Below, piece after piece: positions 16,107 to 24,670 of a DNA stretch of 64,000 nt. The stretch covers positions 1 to 64,000 of the forward strand of contig NZ_JAQAGY010000004.1 in the NCBI RefSeq assembly GCF_027533645.1, in the 5' to 3' direction. The DNA is from Paenibacillus caseinilyticus (lineage in GTDB: Bacteria; Bacillota; Bacilli; Paenibacillales; NBRC-103111). Position 1 is the stretch's first letter. Each line of letters opens with the position of its first letter. The notes under the pieces were generated by a model, which saw only the letters and a program-made list of their open reading frames with translations, did not search any database and was not told the origin of the DNA. The position numbers and the translations under genes are program-made.

Positions 16107-19100
16107 TTACTCCGTTCCTTGTGCTGCTGTTAATCCTTGCAATGCTGCCTGTAACGATGCCGCCGCTGCAGCGACTTTCTCTAATGGAGCTTGCGGATTT
16201 TTTAATACCGCTTTGGCTTCCTGGAGTGCGGAATGGAACGCTTTCCAACTTTTCTTGGTGTAGTTTTTGGGGTCCTTCCCTTGGCTCGCATCATACAAGG
16301 CCTGAAGCTTATCCTTATTGACTTCCACTTTATTGGTGCCCCGGATGATATCCATGCCATCGAAGACAAAGGTTCCGCCTTTCACAACCGCTTTCGCCGT
16401 GTGCTTGGCATTGCTCAGTCCCCGGATACTGTAAGAGGTTTGTCTATCTCCCGCGGCACGGATCCTGAAGTTCTCGTCGATTAAGATCCCATCGATGTAC
16501 ACGTCCAATAATGCATCCGGAGTCGCTCCGAATAGATTGAACCCGGATCCTTTAAAATCGAAGATCATGCTGCTGCTGTTCGCAGGATCTGCTTTGGAGG
16601 TACTGTAGATCTGGACTCCACGATAGTCCATATAGTCTTCTTTTCTTTCATTGGTTTGGAGTGCTACCTTCAAGGTGTGCGTTTTTTCTTCGAGGCCCCG
16701 TACAGAATACATCACGCCGTCGGGATTGACGCTGTAATTGCCCGCATCTGTACCATCCAGTTCAAAGTTATATTGGGATTTCACTCCCGTCCCGGCCAAG
16801 TAATCGATGCCTGTGCCTGTGAAGTGGATGAGCAAATACGGATCATCATTAAAATGCGCCCAGGCATTCGTATCGTTGGAGCCCCAGGTGCTGCCATTTT
16901 TTCGGAAGGCATACACGGAATTCACTACCGTCCCGTTTTGTGCATCATCCCATACGCTCACGATTTCCTTAGGGGCTAATTTGGTGACTGCGGTTACAGG
17001 GCCGGTCGTTTCGATTTCTGCTTTCGTGAAGCTGATATACTTGTCTTTGGCTACGACCTTCAGGGTGTGTTCTCTATCCTCCAGATTCTCTGCAGACCAG
17101 ACCTCTTGATGAATTTCGCTGTTATTGACATAGCTCGCTTCTCCGGCTAACGCTCCATCGAGATAGACATCGGCTGTCCCATTGGACGCATTCGTGATCC
17201 CGAAGAGCCTGATTTCCGTGCCCTTGAATTTGATTTCGAATGAAGTCAGGGCAGAAGTTTCGGCAGAAGTCCCGGCAGCTCCCCAGGTATTGGTGCTGTT
17301 CGACGACCAGTTCCCGGAATAGAACACTTTGTTCAACGTCCCTTGTACCTTGGTCGTGTCCTTGAAGCCTACCGTGACTCCGTTCCATACGGGAACATCG
17401 GTTTTGGCCGTCATCTGGGTGCGGTTAAAATGGGCAAAGCCCGCTTGGGTATAATCCCATTTGCCCAGATAGCCGATCGGATACAAGGTGTCTTTGTTGT
17501 CCAAAGCTTCTTTTTCCGTGGCGAATTTCATCCCCTGCGCACTGTCGTATTTATCGGATTCATAGGTGTAGCCCTTGATGGGCTCTACACGCAAATTATC
17601 GATCAGGGTCTCGTAATAGCCGGAGCCGAGCGATACTCTGCCAGCCATTACCGCCCTATCCGCGTCCGTATAAGCGTCGATTTCTTTGCCGTCCAGGTAC
17701 AGCGTGAATACATTTTCTTTGGCTTCGAAGGCCAAGTTATGCCAAATCTTGTTGTTGAAGCCAGGGATCGTACCGTTCTTTACGACCTTCCCGAGCTTCA
17801 GGATTTCGTATCTGCCATCGGCATAGACACGCGCATTGTAGGGAGCATGGGAATCGGCTCCGCCGGCTTTCACCTGCCGTACCCCGATTAACGCATAGTT
17901 GCTTCTTCCTGCGGCTTCCGGTGTGTGCGTATCTAACAGGAAGTCATAAGAAGCTTTATAATTCACCCAGCGGTGATCCCCTATCGTGGTGGTCGGGTTA
18001 CCGGCAGCCGTCGATCCGTCCTTACCGCCCCATACAGCCCATTCGGCGCCAATGATGTCCGGCGTGATGCGCTGCTGCAGCATATTGCCATGCGCCTTTG
18101 CATTCGGAACAGCCAGATCTGTACGTGCCGCGCTTCCGCCAGACACCGGTTTGGTCGCTTTTTTCACCACTTCGAATGCGGCCGTCTGGTCCGTAGTATA
18201 GCGCGGTGTCCCTCCGCGGCGCTCCACATAATCGCGGCCCTTGTCGTCTGCCCGATATGTTTTGTATTCAAAATCATCCGTATAAGGCAGAGGCAGTATG
18301 GTGTCTTTCGATAGATTGACGGGCTGTGATTGATATTCAAAGCCCTTCACTTCGGATTTCTTATCGAGTGTGGATAGGGTCACGATGGAGTACGGTTTCA
18401 CTTCTATTTCATATACGCCGGCTTTTGGAGTGATTCGGCTGATCTGCTTCAACCAGTTTGCATCATACGGCTGTCCTGCCTCAGCACCGCGTGTTTCCCA
18501 TACATAGACCGGCGCATTTTCTTTTCCGCTTAGATTCGCGGCATGGATCGTATATTTGCGCGTTTCCTTCGTATTATTCGCAAAAACGGTGGTGTAATCG
18601 TCCGTTTGCGGATCTTTGAAGGTCATATAGTTATGCGTGCTCGTATCGACATCGACACCGCCATCGAAGAAAGCCCCGTCACTGTACGTTGCATCGCTGA
18701 CAATCATCCAGCGCTCATTCTCCGGCGTGGTGTGATCGTCGTATCCGACGAAGTTCATCACATGGCGAACGCCTTGCAACCCGCCATCCGCTTCATAGAA
18801 GCCGGACCAGGGGTCATACGCGCTGATCAGGTGCTTCGGATTATAGGATGATCCTTCATAGAAGGCGGCAACGGCAGGCTGTAAGTCAAAGGAAACCGCG
18901 CGAAGCGGATTGCTGCCTGCGCCTGACCATGAATAGGCGGAGATGATCCGCGAAGTGACATCCACGATTCCGGCTTTTCCTCCCAGTCCTTTGTACTGCG
19001 GCTCCATCTTCTCCCGGTAGCGGGCATTGATCATGGGGGCAATTCCCTCGGATACCCACACTTCTTTTGGCTTTTTGCCTTCAGAGATCAATTTATTCTG

Positions 19101-19940
19101 CAATTGGGTGAGTTCGTTTGATCCTGTCAGCCCATAATGGGAGCTGATGACATCGATCTCGTCGATCAGATCCGGGTTCTCCAGCAGCGTACGGCTGATG
19201 GCGGCCGTATCCCGATAGCCGTCTGCGGCAACCAGTTTGATCTCTTTGTAGTCTGAGTCATAATTGGGCTCTTTTTTGATTTGGGAAGTAAAGTATTTCA
19301 GCCATTCCACTTCTATTTTGCCATTATTATTCGCAGCTCTTTCATTTTGAGAGATTCCCACATAATCGATTCTAAACCCATACTCCTTATACACGGCATC
19401 GATCGTCTGCTTATACCATTGGTACCGGTTCTCATATTCATTGCCGGCGGCGCCATTCCAAGTCCAGCGCGGTTCGCCCCACCGCAGAATTTCCGTCGTG
19501 AGATCCGGGTTGATGGATTTGGCATCGGCGGCAAACTCGAACCCTGCGCCCCGGAGCACATTGGCCGGTTCATCGGCATACCGCATGGTGGCTGGCTCTG
19601 TCCCTGAAGATGAATTCACATCCCCGCCAAGCTCCACTTTCACGTGCGTTAGTCCGGCCCCTGTTTTTGTATTAAACAGCTTATTCATGATTTCCCAATA
19701 GGCTTTGGGGTTCTCCTCTTTATAATCCAGGAGCAGCCGGGACGTATTGTTGGCGGTTACCGTGCCGAAGCCTTTGAACCGGTTATATGTATCTACCTTT
19801 TTCCCATCAATGGTGATGGTCTTGGTGAGAGCTTCCGCTTTCGATTCCTTTGTATCCATCAAGAGAAAGGACCCAAACAGCATGGAAGTCACGCATAGAT
19901 AACCCATCGCCTTTTTCATTTTTTTTCTTTTGCTTCCCAT
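16107..19940 (-). CDS. secreted GH59-like galactosidase with carbohydrate-binding modules
   Basis: The 1277-residue protein has an N-terminal signal peptide (about 1-36) and a catalytic region (about 40-600) resembling galactocerebrosidase. It has the start GFGTVTANNTSRLLLDY, the motif KVELGGDVNSSSGTEP, a putative acid/base Glu200 in ISQNER and a putative nucleophile Glu298 in WVSEGIAP. A LamG-like jelly roll (about 660-780), two or three beta-sandwich modules (850-1190) and a C-terminal FIVAR-like three-helix repeat (1205-1270) follow. The ATG follows AAGGAAGGA at 7 nt. A promoter with the shared operator lies 150 bp upstream. It should release galactose-containing products outside the cell for the adjacent transporter. 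The substrate is unproven; GH30-like enzymes are the nearest alternative. Confidence 0.8.
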   Translation of the reverse strand: MGSKRKKMKKAMGYLCVTSMLFGSFLLMDTKESKAEALTKTITIDGKKVDTYNRFKGFGTVTANNTSRLLLDYKEENPKAYWEIMNKLFNTKTGAGLTHVKVELGGDVNSSSGTEPATMRYADEPANVLRGAGFEFAADAKSINPDLTTEILRWGEPRWTWNGAAGNEYENRYQWYKQTIDAVYKEYGFRIDYVGISQNERAANNNGKIEVEWLKYFTSQIKKEPNYDSDYKEIKLVAADGYRDTAAISRTLLENPDLIDEIDVISSHYGLTGSNELTQLQNKLISEGKKPKEVWVSEGIAPMINARYREKMEPQYKGLGGKAGIVDVTSRIISAYSWSGAGSNPLRAVSFDLQPAVAAFYEGSSYNPKHLISAYDPWSGFYEADGGLQGVRHVMNFVGYDDHTTPENERWMIVSDATYSDGAFFDGGVDVDTSTHNYMTFKDPQTDDYTTVFANNTKETRKYTIHAANLSGKENAPVYVWETRGAEAGQPYDANWLKQISRITPKAGVYEIEVKPYSIVTLSTLDKKSEVKGFEYQSQPVNLSKDTILPLPYTDDFEYKTYRADDKGRDYVERRGGTPRYTTDQTAAFEVVKKATKPVSGGSAARTDLAVPNAKAHGNMLQQRITPDIIGAEWAVWGGKDGSTAAGNPTTTIGDHRWVNYKASYDFLLDTHTPEAAGRSNYALIGVRQVKAGGADSHAPYNARVYADGRYEILKLGKVVKNGTIPGFNNKIWHNLAFEAKENVFTLYLDGKEIDAYTDADRAVMAGRVSLGSGYYETLIDNLRVEPIKGYTYESDKYDSAQGMKFATEKEALDNKDTLYPIGYLGKWDYTQAGFAHFNRTQMTAKTDVPVWNGVTVGFKDTTKVQGTLNKVFYSGNWSSNSTNTWGAAGTSAETSALTSFEIKFKGTEIRLFGITNASNGTADVYLDGALAGEASYVNNSEIHQEVWSAENLEDREHTLKVVAKDKYISFTKAEIETTGPVTAVTKLAPKEIVSVWDDAQNGTVVNSVYAFRKNGSTWGSNDTNAWAHFNDDPYLLIHFTGTGIDYLAGTGVKSQYNFELDGTDAGNYSVNPDGVMYSVRGLEEKTHTLKVALQTNERKEDYMDYRGVQIYSTSKADPANSSSMIFDFKGSGFNLFGATPDALLDVYIDGILIDENFRIRAAGDRQTSYSIRGLSNAKHTAKAVVKGGTFVFDGMDIIRGTNKVEVNKDKLQALYDASQGKDPKNYTKKSWKAFHSALQEAKAVLKNPQAPLEKVAAAAASLQAALQGLTAAQGTE

Positions 19941-20093
19941 ATGATAATCCTTCCTTTCCCATCGCGGGATTGTTAAAGCGCATTCATTTTGTTCCACGCT
20001 TCCTCACGTTTCATCGATGCACCCCGAATGACCAGCCCCTTTCCCTTCAGATAGGCCTCCCCTTATGATCTGAGGTTTTCAAGTTGTGTTTTT

Positions 20094-20157
20094 ATTATTT
20101 CATAGGATCTTTCGGTTGTAATACCACTATTTTGACTACTTTCCATGCTATTTTTAC
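20094..20157 (-). promoter_or_regulatory. activator operator and promoter, GH59-like gene
   Basis: The minus-strand half-sites GTAAAAATAGCA (20157-20146) and GTCAAAATAGTG (20136-20125) have a 21-bp period. AATAAT (20099-20094) follows exactly 25 bp downstream. It is the weakest member of the set at the -10 box but keeps the geometry of the other three, linking the glycosidase to the two-component regulon. Confidence 0.68.
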
Positions 20158-20205
20158 TATGGGCACTTGCGTTGGCAGCCTCATATCAAACCGCCTATCA
20201 CCCCG

Positions 20206-20241
20206 AATAACAAAAGCGCATGCCAATGTAGGCATGCGCTT
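20206..20241 (-). terminator. terminator after the SRPBCC gene
   Basis: A perfect 11-bp stem AAGCGCATGCC/GGCATGCGCTT with a 6-nt loop is followed on the minus strand by TTTTGTTATT, 18 bp beyond the stop of the SRPBCC gene. Apart from this and the GH59-like promoter, the stretch 19941-20259 shows nothing else. Confidence 0.82.
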
Positions 20242-20259
20242 CTATCGCGTGGAACGGTG

Positions 20260-20694
20260 TTACTCTGCTTTAACCGTTTCCACATAGGTTTTGAATTGAT
20301 CCAGAATAGCCTGCCAACCGGCTTGCTGCATCTCGGCAGCGTTGGTCTCTTCCGCTTCGAACGTCTCGATGATTTGGGTGTCGTTGTCTTGGCGGATAAA
20401 AGCAATCCTCACTTCTCTTCCTTCATCGAGCGTATAGGAGAGGGTCTCGTTCAGGCGCACCTCGTCGTATACTCCGCCAAAATCAAATCCGAAGCTGCCG
20501 TCTTTGGCTTCCATTCTCGAGACGAATTTGCCGCCGGCCTTCAGATCATTCTCGGCGTAAGGCGTGTGCCAGTCATCGGAAGCCTTGTTCCATTGCGTGA
20601 TATGCTTCGGCTCTGTCCAGTAGCTCCATACGCTTTCGACGGGAGCATGGACGATCGTTTGTACCGTTATCGTTGCCGGACTGCTAGTTCCCAT
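20260..20694 (-). CDS. SRPBCC/AHSA1-domain protein
   Basis: This 144-residue protein has the START-like helix-grip fold of activator-of-Hsp90 homologues. It shows an N-terminal strand with VHAPVESVWSYWTEPKHITQWN, the GGKFVSRMEAKDGSFGFDFGGVY segment and a C-terminal helix (GWQAILDQFKTYVE). The ATG (MGTSSPATITVQ) follows GGGAGG at 7 nt. Members of this family are cytoplasmic and bind hydrophobic ligands or act in stress responses, but individual functions are rarely known. It is monocistronic, with its own terminator, and shows no link to the neighbouring glcDF genes. Confidence 0.82.
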   Translation of the reverse strand: MGTSSPATITVQTIVHAPVESVWSYWTEPKHITQWNKASDDWHTPYAENDLKAGGKFVSRMEAKDGSFGFDFGGVYDEVRLNETLSYTLDEGREVRIAFIRQDNDTQIIETFEAEETNAAEMQQAGWQAILDQFKTYVETVKAE

Positions 20695-20833
20695 TACACA
20701 ACCTCCCTTATGAGATATCATCCTAAAATATACCATGGAGTTCAGCTGGCAGTCGATAGATTTGGAGGTGCCATGGCCCTAAAGGCTTCTTAAGGAATGG
20801 AGAGTTCCAGAAAGCGCAGAGCCTGTCGCGTGC

Positions 20834-22222
20834 TCAGCTCGTTTCCCTTATTCTTTCGTACAAGAAATCCACTACGTGCTGGACCTCCATTGGACCACCG
20901 GCTCCGTGCTTCCATACCCCCAGCTTCATCTGCAGCAAGCAGCCCGGGTTGCTTGTCAGCATATAGCGGGCTCCGGTCCGGCCCGCATGCTCCATCTTGT
21001 GCTCCAGAATCTGCCCGGCCATCTCGGGCTGCGTCATGTTATAGATCCCAGCGGATCCGCAGCACCGGTCCGCTTCCTTCATTTCGACGAAATGGACGTT
21101 GGCTACCTTCCGCATCAGCTGTCTGGGAGCATCCGAGCTCTTCATCACGTTGCGCAAGTGGCAGGAATCCTGGTAAGTAATCGTCAGTGGATCGGAGGGA
21201 CTCGCATCAGGCTCCGCAAAAGCCGGGAGTCTGCCACGCTCGAGCAGCAGCCTGCTCACGTCGATGACACGGGAAGCGAACTCCTCGGCAAGCTCGCGGT
21301 ACTCCGGATCTTCCTGCAGCAGATGGCCGTATTCCACGAGCAGAGCGCCGCAGCCGCCCGCGTTGGAGACGATGTGCTCAATTCCAGCTTCATGAAAAGC
21401 GTCCAGATTCCTGCGGGCCAGCTCCCGCGCCTGTTCCATCTCTCCGCTGTGGGCATGAAGCGCCCCGCAGCATGCCTGCTCCTTCGGGATGACCACTTCA
21501 AAACCCGCTTCCGACAGCAGCTTCACCGTGTTGACATTCGTCTGTGCGAACAGCACATCCATGATGCAGCCCCGGAACAAGGCAACGCGGGCAATCGGCT
21601 CTCCCCGGGACGGATAGAGGGTGCCGAGCCGCTCGACCACGCCTTGGGAGGAAGCCTCCGGCAGTATCCGCTCCATCTCGCGCATATGGCGCGGCAGCAG
21701 CCGCATCATCCCGCTTCCTCTGACCACTTTGCGCAAGCCCGACTTTTGGTACAAGGAGAGCGATCTCCCGAGCCATTGCAGCCGTCCGCGGTGCGGAAAG
21801 ATTCCCCTCAGAAAGAGCCGGCGAATGCCGGTTGCGGGAACGCTGCGATGGTTGTGATCCTCGATGGCATCGCGGGCCTGCTCTATCAGTTGCCCGTATT
21901 TGACATCGGCCGGGCAGACCGGCTCGCATGCCCGGCAGCCCAGGCAGTGGTTCATCTGATCCTGGAACGCCTGATCCGGATCCATGATCCCATCCGCGAC
22001 CGCTTTCATTAGCGCAATTCGTCCCCTCGGCGACTCCGGTTCCACGCCGGTTTCCCTGAAGGTAGGACAAGCCGGCAGACAAAATCCGCACCGCATGCAG
22101 TTGGTTAATTGATCGTAGTCGAGCCTCAGGTTCAGCGCTTTCGCCAGCGGATTGCTCTGCTCTACCGGTGTTTTTTTCTGGAGCTGGAGCTGGAGCTGAG
22201 CTCCGGTATTCGCATCAGCCAC
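20834..22222 (-). CDS. glcF: glycolate oxidase iron-sulfur subunit (GlcF)
   Basis: This is a 462-residue iron-sulfur protein with two ferredoxin-type 4Fe-4S motifs (Cys42/45/48/52 in CMRCGFCLPACP and Cys93/96/99/103 in CLGCRACEPVCP). Two CCG domains follow (around ACCGALH and RCCGSAG), as in GlcF and related heterodisulfide-reductase-like subunits. The start is GTG and overlaps the end of glcD by 8 bp. With GlcD it should oxidise glycolate or another 2-hydroxy acid and pass electrons to the membrane quinone pool. No glcE is present, as in Bacillus ysfC-ysfD. It ends the long minus-strand operon that also holds the Moc-like genes. Confidence 0.88.
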   Translation of the reverse strand: MADANTGAQLQLQLQKKTPVEQSNPLAKALNLRLDYDQLTNCMRCGFCLPACPTFRETGVEPESPRGRIALMKAVADGIMDPDQAFQDQMNHCLGCRACEPVCPADVKYGQLIEQARDAIEDHNHRSVPATGIRRLFLRGIFPHRGRLQWLGRSLSLYQKSGLRKVVRGSGMMRLLPRHMREMERILPEASSQGVVERLGTLYPSRGEPIARVALFRGCIMDVLFAQTNVNTVKLLSEAGFEVVIPKEQACCGALHAHSGEMEQARELARRNLDAFHEAGIEHIVSNAGGCGALLVEYGHLLQEDPEYRELAEEFASRVIDVSRLLLERGRLPAFAEPDASPSDPLTITYQDSCHLRNVMKSSDAPRQLMRKVANVHFVEMKEADRCCGSAGIYNMTQPEMAGQILEHKMEHAGRTGARYMLTSNPGCLLQMKLGVWKHGAGGPMEVQHVVDFLYERIRETS

Positions 22223-23630
22223 GGGTGATCACCACTCTTTTTCGCGTCTCTTTGGCGAGTATCTTGCCTGGATTGAGCAGGTTGTGCGGATCGAATGCCT
22301 GCTTGATCCCGCGCATGATGTCCATACCCGCCCTGCCGACTTTCCATTCGAGATATGGAGCTTTGACCAAGCCGACGCCATGCTCGCCGGTGATGGTCCC
22401 TCCCAGCTCGATTGCCGCTTCAAAAATTTCTTCGAACGCTTGTTCGACACGATGGATCTCTTCCTGATCTCTTGCATCCGTCGTAGCCGTAGGATGGAGA
22501 TTGCCGTCCCCCGCGTGCCCGAAGGTGGCGATCGAAACCTTGTATTTGGAGGCAATTTCGTTGATGCGCTGCACCATATCGGCAATTCGGGAACGCGGTA
22601 CCGTCGCATCCTCCAGAATGGTCGTCGGGCGCAGCCGCGCAAGCGCTGTGAAGGCGCTGCGCCTGGCCGTTAACAGCTTCTCCGCCTGCTCCCGGCTCTG
22701 TGCCACTTCGATCCGGTCCGCCCGCTCCGACTCGCAGATCTCCCGGATCCGTTCCATGTCCCGGCCGACGGCTTCCGGGTCTCCGTCCTGCTCGATCAAC
22801 AGGATCGCCTCCATATCCCGCGGTAGACCCAGCTTGGCAAAATCGTCTACGACCCGGATGGTCGGATTATCCATGAACTCGAGCGTGGCTGGAATGATCT
22901 TCGCTTCAATGATCCGCGATACGGTCCTTGCCGCTCCATAGAGATCCATGTACATCGCGATCATGGTCATCTTGCTCTTGGGCGGCGGCACCAGCTTCAA
23001 GGTGGCCTCTGTGAAGATGGCGAGCGTCCCTTCGGAGCCGACCAACAGCTTGGTCAGGTCATATCCGGCGACATCCTTCATCAGCTTGCCGCCCGTGCGG
23101 AGGATCTCGCCGCTTGCCAGCACCGCTTCCAGGCCAATGACATAATCTTTGGTCGTGCCGTATTTCAAGCCCCTCAGGCCGCCCGAGCCTTCTGCGATGT
23201 TCCCACCGATCGTCGAGATCCGCATAGAGCTTGGATCCGGCGGATAGAACAATCCGAGCGACTCGATATGAGCAATAAATTCCGCGGTAATGATGCCTGG
23301 TTGGACCGTTGCCGTCAGATTCTCGAGGTCGATCTCCAAGATCCGGTTCATCCGGTGCATCACCATCACGACCCCGCCCAAGGCGGGTACCGTGCCCCCG
23401 CATAGATTAGAGCCTGAACCGCGGGAGATGACCGGTATGCGATGTGCCGCGAGCAGCTTCATGATCTCTGCCACCTGCGCGGTGTTGTCCGGATAAATCA
23501 CGCCGTCCGGCAGGCTTTGGAGCATGGGTGTGCCGTCATACGAATGGGCGACCAGAGCTTCGGGGTCATCGCGGTAATATTTCTCTCCGACAAGCTGACG
23601 AAGCTTCCGGGTTAGTTCCGGCTCCAACAT
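22215..23630 (-). CDS. glcD: FAD-linked 2-hydroxyacid oxidase subunit (GlcD)
   Basis: This 471-residue flavoprotein of the GlcD/D-lactate dehydrogenase type has an N-terminal PCMH FAD-binding domain (ISRGSGSNLCGGTVP and PDPSSMRISTIGGNIAEGSGG) and a C-terminal FAD-oxidase domain ending with TGEHGVGLVK and DPHNLLNPGKIL. It oxidises glycolate, D-lactate or a similar 2-hydroxy acid. It is followed by glcF with an 8-bp overlap, so the two are co-translated. A strong hairpin without a T-run separates it from the creatininase-family gene upstream, so it may be partly uncoupled from the Moc-like genes. The substrate cannot be told from sequence. Confidence 0.88.
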   Translation of the reverse strand: MLEPELTRKLRQLVGEKYYRDDPEALVAHSYDGTPMLQSLPDGVIYPDNTAQVAEIMKLLAAHRIPVISRGSGSNLCGGTVPALGGVVMVMHRMNRILEIDLENLTATVQPGIITAEFIAHIESLGLFYPPDPSSMRISTIGGNIAEGSGGLRGLKYGTTKDYVIGLEAVLASGEILRTGGKLMKDVAGYDLTKLLVGSEGTLAIFTEATLKLVPPPKSKMTMIAMYMDLYGAARTVSRIIEAKIIPATLEFMDNPTIRVVDDFAKLGLPRDMEAILLIEQDGDPEAVGRDMERIREICESERADRIEVAQSREQAEKLLTARRSAFTALARLRPTTILEDATVPRSRIADMVQRINEIASKYKVSIATFGHAGDGNLHPTATTDARDQEEIHRVEQAFEEIFEAAIELGGTITGEHGVGLVKAPYLEWKVGRAGMDIMRGIKQAFDPHNLLNPGKILAKETRKRVVITRG

Positions 23631-23690
23631 GAATGGTTCTCTCCTTCATGAATGTTGTTAGGTCAGGCTCCAGTTGGAATGGGCCTGCAT

Positions 23691-23736
23691 TGTAAGAACA
23701 GCCCTCGTCAGCATGCGGACGAAGGCTGTTCTTACA
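23691..23736. repeat. 46-bp near-perfect inverted repeat
   Basis: The arms TGTAAGAACAGCC and GGCTGTTCTTACA pair perfectly. A second 5-bp stem (TCGTC/GACGA) and a central GCATGC palindrome follow after single mismatches. No T-run follows on either strand, so this is not a standard terminator. It lies between the creatininase-family gene and glcD within the same transcript and could protect or process the mRNA, or be a dispersed palindromic element. Confidence 0.75.
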
Positions 23737-23761
23737 TCGAATGGAGCGCAGACCTGTGTCT

Positions 23762-24670
23762 TTATGTTTTCGTTCCTGCATTTTCATACGGCTTCCACTG
23801 GGAATGCGGCGATACTTCCCCCTGCCCCGGCCAAGGTCTGGCCGTAACCCATGCAGAAGAATGCTGCAAGACCTCGCCCCAGATCTTCTCGATGGTCGAA
23901 TAAGGGATTCTCGGCTGCACGTCCGGCGGGAATCCTTCCCACTTCATCTGATCCACTTCATCACACAGCCGCTTCACGCAAGCCTCCATGATCTCTTTTC
24001 CTAGTTCGGGGCTTGCTTCCTCCGCATCGATTCCCAGGGCCAGACGCCCGCCGGATAAGGGGACTTCCTCTAACCGTTTTGCGTTCATATTCACCAAATC
24101 GGGGCGTATGTACATGAGCTGGGAGAGCTCGTATTTGCCGGCATGATCCCCCGTATAACAGCCCTCTACTAACTCGGGATCACTCCTCACCCACACCTTG
24201 ACCGGTATGCAGGACATGAACAGGCTGGCGGCCTGCCGGAGATCCTCCTGATTGCCTCCGCTGTGGCCCGTCATCACGACGACCGCTTTGAACCCTGCAT
24301 TCACAAAGGCTCTTAATTGATAGAGGAAAAAGGAAAGGAAAACAGCGGGCGGGACCGCGGTCATATGGGGATTCTCTTCTCCAACGGTCTCTTCGAGCCA
24401 TCTCGCATGATACCCCGATTCATGGATATGGTATCCCATGGAAGGAGCGACAATGCCTCCTGCCTGCCGGGCTGCTTGCTGGCAGAGCCATTCCGCTTTG
24501 ATCGTATCGAGGCCAAAGGCGCTGACCTGCCCATGAGGTTCGCATAGACCCAGCGGCAGATACACGACCGGGCACTCCGCTAATCTTTCTTTGAACTCAT
24601 AGGGCAACAGCTCCGACCACAGCGTCTTGACCTGGCCGGCAGCCGGATTACCACCAGTATTTGGATTCAT
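23762..24670 (-). CDS. creatininase-family amidohydrolase
   Basis: The 302-residue protein carries the metal-site pattern of the creatininase/creatinine amidohydrolase family: Glu and His in LGLCEPHGQVSAFGLDT with the following Asp, then VMTGHSGGNQEDL and a Glu in GDHAGKYELS. Enzymes of this group hydrolyse small cyclic or linear amides in the cytoplasm, and some members have quite different roles. Its ATG lies inside the end of the aldo/keto reductase gene (23-bp overlap), so it belongs to that operon. In this setting it may remove an amide or formamide group from the pathway intermediate. That role is inference. Confidence 0.78.
   Translation of the reverse strand: MNPNTGGNPAAGQVKTLWSELLPYEFKERLAECPVVYLPLGLCEPHGQVSAFGLDTIKAEWLCQQAARQAGGIVAPSMGYHIHESGYHARWLEETVGEENPHMTAVPPAVFLSFFLYQLRAFVNAGFKAVVVMTGHSGGNQEDLRQAASLFMSCIPVKVWVRSDPELVEGCYTGDHAGKYELSQLMYIRPDLVNMNAKRLEEVPLSGGRLALGIDAEEASPELGKEIMEACVKRLCDEVDQMKWEGFPPDVQPRIPYSTIEKIWGEVLQHSSAWVTARPWPGQGEVSPHSQWKPYENAGTKT

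Noticed and set aside
23652..23903. Short plus-strand frames over the 46-bp palindrome
   Set aside because: They span the inverted repeat and the 3' end of the opposing creatininase-family gene, with no ribosome site or family features.
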